Part shown: positions 1 through 13,350 of the stretch, piece after piece
How positions within the stretch are numbered: the stretch's first letter is position 1
Layout: each line of letters starts with the position of its first letter
Source of the DNA: Dermatemys mawii
Lineage: Eukaryota; Chordata; Testudines; Dermatemydidae
Length of the DNA stretch: 64,000 nucleotides
Reading direction: 5' to 3'
NCBI GenBank assembly: GCA_007922305.1
Contig: ML677465.1
Coordinates: 15,235-79,234 of the forward strand
Translations under genes and position numbers: made by a program
Notes under the pieces: generated by a model
What the model was told of the DNA's origin: nothing
The model's database searches: none
The model's input: the letters and a program-made list of their open reading frames with translations, nothing else

Positions 1-102
1 GCTCTCGGGGCAGTGTGGCCCAACGGCCAGAGTCTATTCAGTCTCTCCCTGCTCTCGGGGCAGCGTGGCCCAATGGCCAGAGTCTATTCAGTCTCTCCCC
101 AG
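1..102. repeat. Tandem duplication of a 50-bp unit
   Basis: The unit starting gctctcggggcagtgtggcc occurs at 1-50 and again at 51-100 with two substitutions. It probably continues leftwards beyond the window and belongs to a larger interspersed element. Confidence 0.8.
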
Positions 103-179
103 GGTGACTGGGAAGGGGAACCCAGTAGGTTCAAGGAGAACAGGAATTGGAGACGGAAACCTGGCAGGCTGTGGATGGT

Positions 180-1035
180 GTGGGGGTAGTGTGGTGCTGG
201 GAAAGTGGGGCCCAGCAATGGAGAAATAGGTTGGAGTCAATTGGGTTTGGGGTGTAGGGATGGGTTGTTATGGAGAATGTTGGGGTGTCCTGAGATGGGG
301 AAGCAGATGGGGTGGATCAGGCGGGCCAAGGAAAAGTCCAGATACAGGGGGCAGGTTGGGGACGGCTGAGCAGAGGGTTGGGGAGCCTGGGGACGGGGGG
401 GTAGGATGGAGGATGTTGAATGAGTTCCGGCGGGGGACAGGCTGGAACGCACTGAGGGAGATGATGGGGGTTCCAGCCTTGAGAGAGACGTTTGAAGTTA
501 ACTGAGGAGGCATTGTGGGGGAAGGATAGAGAAGGGGTGAGGGGCCCATGGGTGGAGGGAGGGAATGGGGAGAAGGATAGGGATTGGGGTATGAGTTGGG
601 GAGTGTCGGAGGAAGGAGAAAGGAGCTCTGTGGGGGGCTCACAGACCAAGGGACAGACTGGGGTGGAGGCTGGGTCAGGGGTGTTGGAGGGAGGAGATGA
701 GGGGGCTGTGGGGCTCAATAGATGAGGAGATGAACAGGGAGGTCCATGGGTGAGGAAGAGAGGGGGCTGAGCAGTCCCCAAGGGTGGAGGAATGGATGGG
801 GGGCAAGGGTAGTGATGCGGGGGCAGGTCAGGGTGGGGAGGCGGTAGGAAGAGGGGGCTGAGGAGTCCCCGTGGGAGGAGGCAAGGACGGAGGTGCAGGT
901 TGGGGCGAGCTGGGAGGGTGTTGGAGAGAGATGGGGCTGAGGGGCCCCATGAGGACAGGAATGGAGGGAGATGGCTAGGGATGGGGTGGGAGCAGGTCAG
1001 AGTGGGTTGGGAGGGTGGAGGAAGAAAGAAGCAGG
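180..1035. repeat. Purine-rich G-tract region with degenerate minisatellite
   Basis: Strongly G/A-biased plus strand. The phrase ggggctgaggagtcccc recurs in variants near 765, 857 and 930, implying a degenerate unit of roughly 75-90 bp. Open frames here on both strands are composition artefacts: low-complexity Pro/Ser or Gly/Arg with no domain. Confidence 0.55.
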
Positions 1036-1160
1036 GTTACCATACGTCCAGATTTTCCCAGACATGGCTGGGTTTTTGGTTTCTAAATAGCCGTCTGAGA
1101 GGAATTTGTATATATCCGAAAAGGTCGGAGATTTCTCTCTCCATGCAGAACACGGGGCAG
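1036..1160. mobile_element. Short MITE-like repeat
   Basis: The segment ggttaccatacgtccagatt followed by tttcccagacatggctgg has the self-complementary style of a small non-autonomous DNA element common in turtles. Ends and target duplication are not clear. Confidence 0.35.
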
Positions 1161-1164
1161 TAAG

Positions 1165-1640
1165 GGGTTGGAGAAGGGGCATGAGATCCCAGGGGGCAGT
1201 CGAGGGACAGAGAGCAGGAGGGTTAAATGGGTTGGGAGTTCTGGGGGGAGTCACTCAGGGGGTGGGGCTGTGGAGGCAGATCAGGGCAGTCAGGGAACAG
1301 GGAACAGGGGAGTGCTGGATGGGTCAGTGGTTCTGGGGGGCAGTCAGGGGTCAGGGATGTAGAGAGGGGTTGGGGGAGTCAGGGGACAGGGGAATGGATA
1401 GGTGGAGGGTTTTGGGGGGAGCCTGTCAGAGCATGTGTGGCCAGGGGTAAGGGCAGTCAGGGGACAGGGAGCAGGGGGTGTTGGATGGGTCAGGAGTTCT
1501 GGGGAGGGGCAGTGATGGGGTGGGGCAGTCATGCAGTTTCATGGGGGAGGGGCATCGATGGGGAGCTGGGGATGGGGGCTCAGGGGTCCCATGGGGGGGA
1601 TGGACTGAGGAGAGGGGCACCGATAGGGAGCAAGGTGAGA
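1165..1640. repeat. Minisatellite of gcagtcaggggacagg units
   Basis: The phrase gcagtcaggggacagggagc recurs with drift (about 1280, 1370, 1450). The same phrase fills the hAT element at 23563-24178 and the fragment at 45329-45526, so this is probably the interior of a related hAT whose ends have decayed. Confidence 0.5.
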
Positions 1641-1785
1641 CGGACTGAAAGGTTTCCGACCTCACCGTCAACGTCACTTCCGTTTAGGAAAAGAGGCTGT
1701 CGGAGGATAACCACCTGTCCCCCCCCCCCGCCACCCCCGTGCCTCTGGCCCCCGGCGGCTGATGGGAAATGTAGCCCCGGGCGTA
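1640..1785. promoter_or_regulatory. Short CpG-containing promoter-like patch
   Basis: Contains cgtcacttccgt (CRE/ETS-like), a C10 tract and gatgggaaatgtag, which on the other strand resembles the ZNF143-type motif ctacatttccc. A CR1 fragment abuts it at 1786. No coding exon is associated, so promoter function is only a possibility. Confidence 0.25.
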
Positions 1786-2090
1786 CATAAGAAAGGCTGC
1801 ACTGGGTCAGACCAAAGCTCCATCTGGCCCAGTATCCTGTCTACTGACAGGGGCTGATGCCAGGTGCCCCGGAGTGAGTGAACCTAACAGGTAAAGATCA
1901 AGTGATCTCTCTCCTGCCATTCATCACCCCCCTCTGACAAACAGAGGCCAGGGACACCATTCCTGACCCATCCTGGCTAATAGCCATTAATGGACTTAAC
2001 CTCCATGAATTTATCCAGTTCTCTTTTAAACACTGTTATAGTCCTAGCCTTCACAGCCTCCTCAGGCAAGGAGTTCCACAGGTACGATAT
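1786..2090 (-). mobile_element. CR1 LINE 3'-end fragment
   Basis: Read on the minus strand it gives the CR1 3' terminal region: ...gtggaactccttgcctgagg, ttaatggctattagccagga, then ctgggccagatggagctttg near the end. It matches the 3' part of the CR1 at 40.69-42.83 kb in inverted orientation. Confidence 0.85.
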
Positions 2091-3540
2091 CTCCCACAAG
2101 CCTTTGCAGCACAACTCCTTCCCTCACCCTCCCCTCCTCAGCTGGGACCGTGGCCTTGGGTCGGGGGAGGGGGCTGTGGCTGGGCCCTGGGGTCTCCGGG
2201 GGCCTGAGGGGCAATGTTGGGAGGGGGTTAGGAGGAAGATGGGGGGTGAGCAGAGGCATTGGGGCTCACTGCAGTGCTGGGGGGGTTGGGGCAAGGCCCA
2301 GCTGGGGTGAAGGGACAGCAGAGGGGTTTAGGATCCACTCAGGGGGGCTGGGCAGGAGGGATGCAGGTGCAGGGGAGATGAGGGGATTTTGGATGAGGAT
2401 GGGGGGGTGCAGGTGCCCCAGGGGAGGGAATGAGGGGGGGTCAGGGGTCTTCATCTAGGTGAGTGGGGGAGGGGGTGAGTGCATGGGGGGGGGTAGGAGC
2501 AGGAGGTGAAGTGGTGCCAGAGGAGGAAACTGAGGCCCAGAATCCAAATGCGGGGGGAGAAGAGGACTAAGGGTGCCCCCCTGTATCCTACTGTCCCAGC
2601 CGTGGTGTGTGTGGGGTCACCCATCCCCCTCACGGAGAGGTTAGCTGCTCCCCTGGGCACCTACAAGTTTCTGGCTCCTCACTCCGCGGTGGGCGACAGC
2701 ACAAAATGCTCCCTTCTCCCCTTTCGCCTCCAACGTCCAATAAGTGATGGAGACAAAGACCCCCTACAGCTCGCGCAGTGCCCCCCGCTCCCCTTCCTCC
2801 ACCCCCCTGCTCAGGGCCTTGCCCCTGCTGTGACATCTCAGTACAGAGCTGGGGCAAAGGGGGACCTGCAGAAATCCTTTCACATTTGCTCTCCAGCACG
2901 GGACAGGGGGTTCAGAGTGAAAGGAAAGTGGAGGAACCTGCCCCCACTTCACCCAGGTTGAGTAGTTCATGATGTAAAAACACCTGCCGTGACAGTACAC
3001 GTGGAGAAACAGCTTTTTCTCTACCTTGTAACTGAGATTCAGTGCCCAGGACCTGTCTGTGACTTTTATTAAGATAAGCTGAGAATTCTGTCATGGTTAA
3101 CAATGATGGGTCAACTTCCCACCCCCTTTCCCAACGCTTTAGTCCCCTGTAGTAAACATGACCCTTCTCCATTCCTTGGGTGCTACTGACACTGAAATGA
3201 CCAAAAAACACCCTACTTATACATTGCTATTGGTTGGTAACCCAGTGCCACCTGCACCTCTATGCTGCTGCTGGCCAAACCCTCCCCCAAAACAAACCCC
3301 CACCCACAACCCAATTTGAACCAAACTGGAACCCTTACCGTATAATCTGTAACTGTTTGCACTTACCTGTATCCTGCTACAGTGTAATAGCAAACTACAT
3401 TCCACTCATTTTCTGGACATTTAAACACCCAATACACTTCTACATTTAACAATTGCTTTGATCTGTAGTAATACGCACATCAATTGGTTTGAATATAGTC
3501 CAACACAACCTGCGTCCCATCTTGTACAAATACTACTGCA
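2091..3540. other. Unassigned, G-rich then mixed sequence
   Basis: 2130-2500 is very G-rich with many GGGG runs (quadruplex-prone on the plus strand). The rest is ordinary composition. Nothing with domain similarity was recognised. Confidence 0.4.
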
Positions 3541-3549
3541 ATAGTGTGT

Positions 3550-3777
3550 AAGGCAGCGTGACCCCCCGGGGCTCTGTGAGCTGGTTTCAGGGGGTTTGCA
3601 GGGTTCGTGACTGAAGCCCAGAGCCCCAAGGCTCCCCAATCCACAGGGCAGAAGCCCCAGAGCCTCCACAACCCAGCAGCTGTAGCCTAGAGACCCAAGC
3701 TGCTCCCCTACCCCAGCTGGGCTTTGGATGTTTGTGGCGGGGGGGCTCAGAAAGAAAAAGATTGAGACCCCTGGTGT
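3550..3777. mobile_element. hAT-type element fragment
   Basis: GC-rich body with gcccagagccccaaggctcc repeats and a right terminus ctcagaaagaaaaagattga followed by gacccctgg, like the right ends of other hAT copies here. The left terminus is missing or decayed. Confidence 0.45.
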
Positions 3778-4050
3778 AGGGTGTGATCATGGGTGTTTGT
3801 TTCTCAAGGTAGTTGTGAAAGAGGCTCTTGTGACAGACTAACACGTGGGCCTTTGGTGCAGTTCTTCGTTACTTACTGTGGAATTCTCTCCCCGGATCAT
3901 TAGAGAATATTGACCTAAAACAATTGAGCAGCCGTGCGATTGTGCGCAGTCACTTCAGTGACCTGCACAACTTGGGGTGGGGTCTAGTTCACCATTTCAG
4001 ACCGGAGATTTAAAAACAGTTGGTAGCAAGTCCAATAGTTTGGAGTAGTC

Positions 4051-4313
4051 CAGCAATTCTCAAAGTGGGGGTCGTGAGCTCCTTGCGCCTCTGAAAAGCC
4101 AGCCAATTGATTAGTTCAGCAATCGGCGGCTTTTCGGTGGACGTGCTGAGCGCTTTGGGGAGTGCCCGGCATGTCTGCCAAAAATAGCCGCGGAATGCGG
4201 AAGTAATCGATTTGGAGGTTTTTTTGGTGGACATACAAGGATCCGCCTCACCGAAGAAGAAACCAGAAAAGGGTTGCAGTTCTGACTAGTTTGAGAACCG
4301 CTGGAGTTGTCTC
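4051..4313. mobile_element. Non-autonomous hAT element
   Basis: Termini cagcaattctcaaa and tttgagaaccgctg are inverted. Flanking 8-bp duplications are gagtagtc (4043-4050) and gagttgtc (4314-4321), one mismatch. No transposase. Confidence 0.8.
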
Positions 4314-4633
4314 TCCCGTTGACTGAACTGCACTTGAAGTTTCTCCATGTCATCATGGAGAAATCAGAGAAAAAGCAAAAACAGCCTAAGAAATGACTAT
4401 TTCAGTAAATAGTCATTTTCTCAAAGTCCCCAGTAAATCTGAGCTACACCCTGGCAAATAAAATTAATATCTGACTATGTGACCAAATGTCCCTCGAGAG
4501 GAAAAACCCACATCACACATCACTCTACTAGAAATTCCACAGCAGGTTAAATATGACTAGCCTGATTTAGGGTGTGCTAATAAAATTAATAAATTTAATG
4601 TTATTGCATGAATTAACAATATTGATGTAAGCA

Positions 4634-6183
4634 GTGTCAGGAATGAGCTATATTCTGACATCTGGTGGCGAACTATGGGAATTGCAGTGAGTTATGGAAA
4701 ATAACTTTGGGGCTGATCAATTTGCATAGACACACCCACTGCACCTAGCCTAATCTCACAGCAGCCCACATGGCCACTTTGGCTGAGGCGGGAGACCCAG
4801 TTTCTATGTTATTGGGGCAGGAAAGATAAAGTGATGTTACCCTGATTATGTGAATGAAGGACTATGGACACGTACTTGGCCCTTGTTATGATGGAGGGAC
4901 TCGCCATCATCTGGGTAGCACTCACTGGGCAAGGGCCAGGAGTTTCAGAACACCAGAGTAAGAGAGGTCATAGTTAAATCTCTATACTTTTTAGTGAACA
5001 TCTTATATAAGGATCTTCTAGTCTCATTGCACCTTGTCTCTCTCCCTTATAAAATGTTACAGCTGATTTTGATTCCCTTAGGAGTCTAGGTTCAGCCTGC
5101 TAAGCTGAATTTACTTTGGGTCTGCTGGAGTATCTGTGCCAAGACTCACCCCTACTAAGAGCTGAAATCACAGAAGAGCAGAAACCACTGAGCACTGTGT
5201 TAAGTGGGGGCAGGCCTAAAGGCATGTTGGTGGCACCAAGCAATTTGTGCAGCTAGCAGAGGGAAGCAGCGGACTGAGCCGAGCGGTTCATGGGGGCAGT
5301 TTGTGCGACTGGCAGCAGACACAGCCGAGCGGTTCCTGGGTGCAGTTCGTGCAACTGCCAGCGGACTCAGCAGAGCGGTTCCTGGGTGCAGTTCGTGTGG
5401 CTGGCAGAGTGGCTGGCACCGCAGAACTGTCCATGTGTCGGCTAGCAGGACAGCTAGCAGAGTAGTTGTTGCTGCTGGCGGAGTGGCTAGCACAGCAGAG
5501 CAGTCTGTGCGTCAACTAGCGGAACCGTTTGTGCTGCTGACGGAGCGACTGGCACCGCAGAGCTGTCCGTGTGTCAGCTAGCAGGATGGCTAGCAGAGTG
5601 ACTGGCGCTGCAGAGCAGTTCGAGTATCGGCGAGCAGAGTGGATTACGGTGAGGGCTCCAGCGGAGCCCCACAGAGAGGCGGTGCAGTCGGCCTTGGACC
5701 ACGTAAGGTGCCCCTTGCCCTACCCTCCATTTCCACCCAGGCTGGGAGGTAAGACTCTGCCGATTGACTTTTGAACTCTACACTGACCAAGAACAGAGAC
5801 TCTTGGGCTGTTGGACTTTTGGGACTATTGAGTGACTTTTTAGGGTTTTGGAACTCAAGAGCCAAAGGGAAGGACACAGCCTATTTGCTGGGAGGGGGGC
5901 TTCTGGTTCATGGTTTGGTTTATTAACCTTGTTTGTGGTGTTTCCCCAATATAATGCCACATTGAGTGTACCAAAAGCCTTTTAATAACAGGGAGAAACA
6001 GACTCTGTGCTTGCGAGAGGGGAAGTATTGTCTCTTACAGACACCCAGAGGGGTGGTATATGGTTGTCTCAGGTCACTGGGTGGGGGCGCGAGCCGGTTT
6101 TTGTATTTTGCTATTGGAATGGAACCCCTGGATACTGAATCTGGCCCTTGTTGCTGCCAACTCTGATGGGCAGAAGGGTTACA
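4634..6183 (+). mobile_element. Long solo-LTR-like repeat with internal minisatellite
   Basis: Begins tgtcaggaatgagc and ends cagaagggttaca, giving TG...CA ends. A TATA-like ttatataagg lies near 5004. It resembles a long LTR I recognise from turtle genomes. No matching target duplication was found, so the ends are approximate. The block 5200-5640 inside it is a separate tandem array. Confidence 0.5.
5225..5640 (+). repeat. Degenerate 50-65 bp tandem repeat inside the LTR-like element
   Basis: Variants of gagcggttcctgggtgcagt followed by tcgtgcaactggcagcggac recur about seven times. The several overlapping open frames with Ala/Gly/Ser/Arg repeats arise from this array and are not genes. Confidence 0.75.
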
Positions 6184-8020
6184 TTAATAGTACTGGTTTT
6201 AGGCTTGCCAATTTGTTTGATTAGAAGATTCAAGGTTTTTTTTCGGATTAGGCTTCACAGAATTTACAAAGGACTCTCGCGGGTATGACAGGAAGCTCAC
6301 TGAGACAGATGTAGCCTTAAAGACTTTTATTAATTTCAATAAAGAGTAAGTAAATGGTAAAATACCCAGAGTTACAAAGCTACAATTGCATTACTGCTGT
6401 TTAAAAGATACATATGATAATATAGTATGATATGCAACAACGCTTTGCTTAATAAACTTACACTCTTTCTTGATAACCTGGGGGTAAGAGACACAGGACC
6501 AGCCTTGCAGTTCAGGTTTCTCAATTCTTGATGCGGAGCTTAGAAAAACTAATGCTAAGAACAAACTTAGGGTTTACTTGACTAACAAACTTAAAACTAA
6601 AACCTCATAAGAAAACTAAGAATAAAAGGTTAGGGAAAACAAGCTTAGCCTAGTTCCCTTGAAATGTAAAGTTTAAGAAGAACAAGTCCAGCCTACCCGT
6701 AGTAGTAGTCATTGTAGATAGACTAGAGTGAGTGAGTGAGTGTCAGTGAAAACGATAAAGCAGAGTGGAGTGAAGTAAAGTGCTCTAGCGAGGTGGGTCA
6801 CCTCTTTTATAGGGCAGAAGTGCCAGAAATCCTTCCTCCTATGCCCAAATTTTATTCCTCACCCACAAAGGTTAGGGTACACTCACCCCATAGGCTAGTA
6901 GGTTTGTGCGTATTGATGACACATATACAGTATACGCACATAAGTTTCCTTGTGGTGTACAGTGGATTCCAGTTAACCGGGGCAGCTGCTTAATTGGGGC
7001 ACATCGCAAAGAACGGAAACAAAGCATCCCTTTTTATTTACTTTGGTTCATTGAGGCAACCGCTTAATTGGGCCACATTTTTCCGGTCCCGATGTGTCCC
7101 AATTAACCGGAATCCACTGTACCTGTTCAGTGTGTGGGTACCCCATTGAAAAAACTCCTGTGCCATTCTTCATTATCTATTGGTCTAGGTAGCAGGTTAT
7201 AGACATATGCGTGGATCCTTATTTATTTAGGTAACAAGATATAGGTTAACTTTATGTTTCTGGGTAAATGGTCTTAATATAGACGTGTTAACTTTCCTTA
7301 GCTTAATGTACAGGATATAGCCGTTAGGTCTCTTGCATTATAGTCAAACTGACATTAATATAAATCTATAAGCCTATTACAATAAACCAAACACTTAAAC
7401 TTATATGAAAAAAAAACTATGCAAGCAAGCAGGTTAGTCCCATAGGCTACGTGACTCAAATCAGGACAAGAGATTCTCCCATTGCATTCTCCTCCGAGCC
7501 GTTCAAACCTTCTTCACTCATTACTTTTGAGTCATATTATTTACACAAGTTCCAGCATCATTGTAATGGAAAAAAAACAAAACACAAACCAACCAGCCAG
7601 GTCCCCATCCGTAAAAAATCGCATCTCAGCAGGAAAAGTCCTACAACAGGCTTTGCAAACAGTTAGAAACTGGGATTTAAACTCCAAATGACCTCACTGT
7701 ATTTGAGATCCATTCAAATTCCCCATCCAGGTCTGTGACACTTTCATCTCAGGCCCTAAATTATTGTTTTAGGAGCAAAGAAAACAAATTGTGATCCACA
7801 AACAGAGGGCTGAGAACTCTGACTCATAGGACACATTCAGTGGTAGAACTGTAGAAAGTGGAGAAGATCCATTCTATATGGCTCAAAAAGAGGAAACGCT
7901 GCTGGGGTAATTCGGAAGGTGGGAATCCTTCCAACTCATCACTTCTTCAGGTGTCACAGAGGTTAAGAAAAAAAACCCACTCCCACACCACCCCCAGTCA
8001 CAGAGTCACCAGGCAATGCA
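6184..8020. other. AT-rich non-coding sequence, probably decayed retroelement
   Basis: Apart from the MITE at 6960-7119, no gene or confident repeat end is visible. Confidence 0.35.
6960..7119. mobile_element. Tc1/mariner-type MITE with TA duplication
   Basis: A 160-bp element with inverted ends CAGTGGATTCCAGTTAACCG and (inverted right end) CAGTGGATTCCGGTTAATTG, flanked by TA at 6958-6959 and 7120-7121. This is the hallmark of Tc1/mariner/pogo transposition. No coding capacity. Confidence 0.88.
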
Positions 8021-8099
8021 CTGGAACTACTCCATATGAAGCCAGTGAGAACTCTGGGGGAGCAGGTCTCCTCTCTTGCAGCACACGATCACCAGGGCA

Positions 8100-9893
8100 A
8101 GAAACTTACACAACTTCGACCTTCCTGGGTCTGACCTCGAAGCATTCAGCATCCCCTTCCACACCCTGCACTTCCCACGAGTCCGCCCGGACGGGGCCCC
8201 CGGGAAAGCTAGAGGGCCACGCACCCCAGCTCCGCAGTCAGACGTGACTCTCCGCCAGCTGGGAAAACAGAAGGTTTGTTATTCAACAGGAACACAGCAT
8301 AGAACAGAACTTATTAGCACAGAAATCGGTGACTTTCAGCCAAGTCCATCTTGGGGAGTCGGGGGCCAGATGGACTCCCCCTCTTCCAGTCCCCCCAAGC
8401 AGATTGCCAGCTTCCAGCAACCCAAAGTTAGATACCTCCATTGCTCCTCCTCCTTGTCTTTGTCTCTCTTCCAGGGCAACGAGTCACCTGGTTGCATCCC
8501 ATTTGTGGGTCTCAGGTTACAGAGGGCACCGTGTGACGGGTTCAGACAGAGACACGCCCTTCGGACTGTCACCTGATGTACTGAAATTACCTCTGAGCGG
8601 GTTTTTCCTGTCAGCTTGGGACTCCGGAACCCTGTCGTGTTGAGCCAGACCCGCTAGCCTGCTGCGACACAGACCCAGGGCCTGAACCACGCCCCCGAAG
8701 CCACAGGCTTTAAGTGAAAACAGCTCAGCAGCTTACTTGTCTCCAGCACCCAGACACCCAGTTCCCAAGGGGATCCAAAACCCCAAACGAATCCATTTTA
8801 CGCTGGATAAAGCTTAGACGGAGTAAATTCATAAACTGTCCGCCCTCTGTAACACTGATAGATATGCACAGCTGTTTGCTGCCCCAGGTATTAATCACTT
8901 ACTATGAGGTTATTAACAAACAAAAATGACGTGAAGTATAAAAAGTAGCATTTCAGTGGTTTCAAGTAATAACAGACAGAAAAAAGTAAGAAAAACACGC
9001 AAGTCTAAGCCTAAGACATTAAGAAACTGATTACAGGTAATATCTCACCCGCTTAGGGATATGGGGTATGTCTTCACTACCCGTCAGATCGGCGGGTAGC
9101 AATTGATCTTTTGGCAATCAATTTATCGCGTCTCATTAAGACGCAATAAATCGATCGCCAACAGCGCCCCCTTCGACTCCGGAACTCCAGCTCGCCATGA
9201 GGCACAAGCTGGAGTCGACGGGGAGCGCGCCACCGACAGCCACTGACATGAGGATGGCAGGTAAGTCGGCCGAAGATACGCCAACTTCAGCTACGTTATT
9301 CATGTAGCTGAAGTTGCGTATCTTCGGTCAATCCCCACCCTCCACCCCACTGCAGACCAGCCCTAGGTCACGTCACTTTAAGACCCCTAGTCTCCATTCC
9401 TCATGGGCTAGCCCACATGTACACAGGAAGGCTTTCAAGTAACTAAGGCCATTTACAACTGATTGTTTCTGGAGCACCCTTAATGGCCTCCACTTAATAC
9501 GTTTCCATCAGTGATACAAGTTTATATCTTATTCTCCTAGCTCCAGACAGAGACACAATACATGCAAACAAATACGATGAACACTTAAGTAGATTACAAA
9601 CTTTCTAATTATGCTAAACAAGGGGCATTTAGCATAAAGCATAGTCCAGTTCTGTCATATTCATAAGCATATTTCCATACAGCATATGGAGTGCAATGTC
9701 ACACAGCCTCCCCAGCCCCAGAGGTCTCAGCCAAAGTCACACACCCCTTTTCCCACCACTGAGGTATTGGTGCAGCACACAGGGAAACTGAGGCACATAC
9801 AATATTAATACAAAACAGTAAATCTCACATAGGCTCAACAGTAAGACTCACATGCAACATAACAATGGAAAAATCCCCATTTCATCACACCCT
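8100..9893 (-). mobile_element. LTR-like repeat, minus orientation
   Basis: On the minus strand it starts tgatgaaatggggatttttc at about 9893 and contains cctcagtttccctgtgtgct and ttggctgagacctctggggc, phrases I recognise from long turtle LTRs. The far end is uncertain. It is interrupted at 9064-9350. Confidence 0.4.
9064..9350. mobile_element. MITE-like DNA element nested in LTR-like repeat
   Basis: Starts ggtatgtcttcactacccg. Contains a strong hairpin near the right end: cgaagatacgccaacttcag against ctgaagttgcgtatcttcgg around 9273-9330, and a second complementary pair near 9115-9160. A relative lies at 51620-51737. The right terminus appears lost. Confidence 0.5.
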
Positions 9894-10260
9894 CTAGCCC
9901 TGCACCTTCTCTGTTAGATTTAAAAATGGTACGAAACCCAACTGCTGTTCAGTGGAACCCAGTGCAACATGGGAACAACTGGGAATGAGGCAATCTGTCC
10001 CTAAGGGGGGAACCTAGTGACAAAAAATCACCTTGTGGTGGAAGGAAAAGTATAAACATAATTTGGTTGAACTAGGAAAAGTGATGGAGGTTGGTTAGGA
10101 AATTTGCTAGGTTACCCTGGCCGCAAGATGGGCTATTTTCTTTCTTGAACAAATAGTTGTGTCACTCCTGGTTCCCTCATCTGGGGCTGATGGACATTCC
10201 TGTTGGAGGAACACACACCTCCATAACACAGCACAAAGGAGTTGATGAAAAGCACTGTGG

Positions 10261-10567
10261 CAGCAGTTCTCAAACTAGGCGTCGCAATGCCGCTGAAATT
10301 CCACTGAATTGAACGTTTCCACTTTCAGCGCCATTTCGGCGGACATACCCATGCATGTGAGCATGTCCGCCAAAATACCGCCAAAGTGGCTGTTTCCGCT
10401 ATTGCCGGCATTTCGGCGGACATACTCACGCACATGGGCATGTCCGCGAAATGCTGCCGAAAGTGGAAACATTCAGTTGGGCGGCATTTCGGCGGACATA
10501 CCAGGGTCGCAATCAGAGGCTGGATGTGCAAAAGGGGTCGCTCAAACGGTACGTTTGAGAACCACTG
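10261..10567. mobile_element. Non-autonomous hAT element, perfect 8-bp duplication
   Basis: Termini cagcagttctcaaac and gtttgagaaccactg. Identical duplications cactgtgg at 10253-10260 and 10568-10575. The interior carries repeats of gccgaaatttcggcggacat type; the overlapping open frames there are artefacts. Confidence 0.92.
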
Positions 10568-10805
10568 CACTGTGGGCTTCACTCCAAGGAAGGATGAGCT
10601 GCAAAAGGGAAAAGCAGACAACTCACCAGAAGGAGCTGAGACGTCACAAATGCTGCCTCAAAGTTCACTACTTGGGAATTAGGAAAAGGAAAAAAAAATT
10701 TCTGAGCCCTAGACAAGATTTTCATGGTGTTTATCTCCCTGGCAGCTTCTCTGGGGATAAATAAGAGAAGAGCTGGGATGGAAGAATGTCCCACACCCAC
10801 AGCAT

Positions 10806-11917
<1,112 letters not shown>

Positions 11918-12277
11918 CTGATGGGACAGAGGAAGAAAAACCTCAGACACCGGAAGGGAAAAGGGGGAAACAAACCAAGAGAATTGCTGGAGATGGAGAA
12001 AAACCAGGGACTTAATTTCCCCAAACTCTTCCCCAAAGGGGCGAGAGGAGGGGATCAAATCTGCATCCAGTTCCCATTCAAACATTCCCCAGGGAGAAGG
12101 GAGCTTGAGAAGGGAACTACTGCCAGGAGTTAGGAGGGGTAGGAAGCCATGTACAGTATCTGCCCTGACGATACGACACCTGCTGGGGACCATCCTGAAC
12201 CCAGAGACCTCACAAGGTCTTTGTTGGGAATCTCAGCGGTTTCCTTCAAGCACTGAGTAGCTTTAATGATCCCTCAC

Positions 12278-12391
12278 CCACACCACGGCCTTTCAGGACC
12301 TCTCTTTCCTCTGAGCCCTGGAGATCTGGGGCTCACAGTTCTTCCCCACATTCCAGCTGGGAGATGACATCGGGTTTGGAAACTGGGAACC
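12278..12391 (-). pseudogene. KRAB-B box exon with premature stop
   Basis: A 114-nt exon read from 12391 (acceptor ...ctgagcag) to 12278 (donor G|GTGAGGG). It encodes GFPVSKPDVISQLECGEEL, then a TGA at 12335-12333 where the family normally has Trp, then APDLQGSEERE. The motif FPVSKPDVISQLE is the standard tetrapod KRAB-B signature. A single G-to-A change explains the stop. Confidence 0.85.
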
Positions 12392-12420
12392 CTGCTCAGG
12401 GGAAAGAAGACCAGTGAGAT

Positions 12421-13350
12421 CAGGTAAGATGCAAAAGAAGAAGTTACTCAACTTGTGCGTCAACAATGGTTCTTTGAGATGTGTCTCCCTCTGGGTGCTC
12501 CACTGTAGATGCTAGCACATTAAAAACAGTTGCGTAGACCAGCAGCTTGCCACATTACTGTGCCCCTTTCAGCAGTCTGATTTGTCTTGCATACCTCCGA
12601 GTTACAACTCATTTAAAAACTACTTGCTTATAATATCAGATATAAAAATACAAAAGCATCACCGCACACTGTGAATTACTGACTTGCTCATTTTTACCAT
12701 ATAATGATAAAATAAATAATCAGAATATAAATATTGTCCTTACATTTCAGTGCATAGTATATAGATCAGCATAAGCAAGTCATTGTATGAAATTTTACTT
12801 TGCACTGACTTGGCAAGTGATTTTTCCATAGCAACTCTGGAAGACCTCTGCGTACCCCAGGGGGTACACATACTTCAGGTGTAGACACTGCAACTCAGGC
12901 TTAAGAGACTGAGCTCCTGACCAATCTGCACCTCTCTCTCTCTCTCGCTGTTGCCTTGTCTTTTTGCCCTGGAGAGCAGCAAACATAAGTCCAGTCTCTG
13001 TACCGTAGTTCCTGTGTCCCAAAGTGCAGGGCAGTTGTGCTCCCGTGTTCTGCTTCCCTCAGATCCAGTCATTACCCATTAACCTCCAGTCTTTGAGACT
13101 TCCATTGTCCAGCGCACTTCATACATATGTGGACAGTCCTTGATAGTGTTTCCATGTCAACGGAGTCAGGCCCAGGCTACCTCAACAGGAATTACATCCC
13201 CATCCCAGAAGAGGAATTCACTCCTTCACACCCAGTGACTAACAAAGCAAATGGAGAGAGAAGCTGACCCATGCATATTTTTCATTAAACTAACTACTAA
13301 ATAAAGCCCCATTCTCCAGAGGGAGACAAGATCAAAGTGAAGGGCTAGGA
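12421..13350. other. Unclassified interspersed repeat and spacer
   Basis: 12440-12530 contains gttctttgagatgtgtctcc and gggtgctccactgtagatgc, phrases I recognise as a dispersed turtle repeat; it lies where a KRAB-A exon might have been. A CT microsatellite is at 12930-12948. No gene seen. Confidence 0.4.

Noticed and set aside
237..781. Long overlapping open frames on both strands in 1-2500
   Set aside because: Low-complexity Pro/Ser or Gly/Arg products of a G/A-biased strand with minisatellite structure; no domains, no splice context.
5204..5581. 125-codon open frame with repeated residues
   Set aside because: Encoded by a 50-65 bp tandem repeat within an LTR-like element; equally open in other frames.
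7858..8576. Two 129- and 166-codon plus-strand frames
   Set aside because: No recognisable domain and partly inside an LTR-like repeat of opposite orientation.
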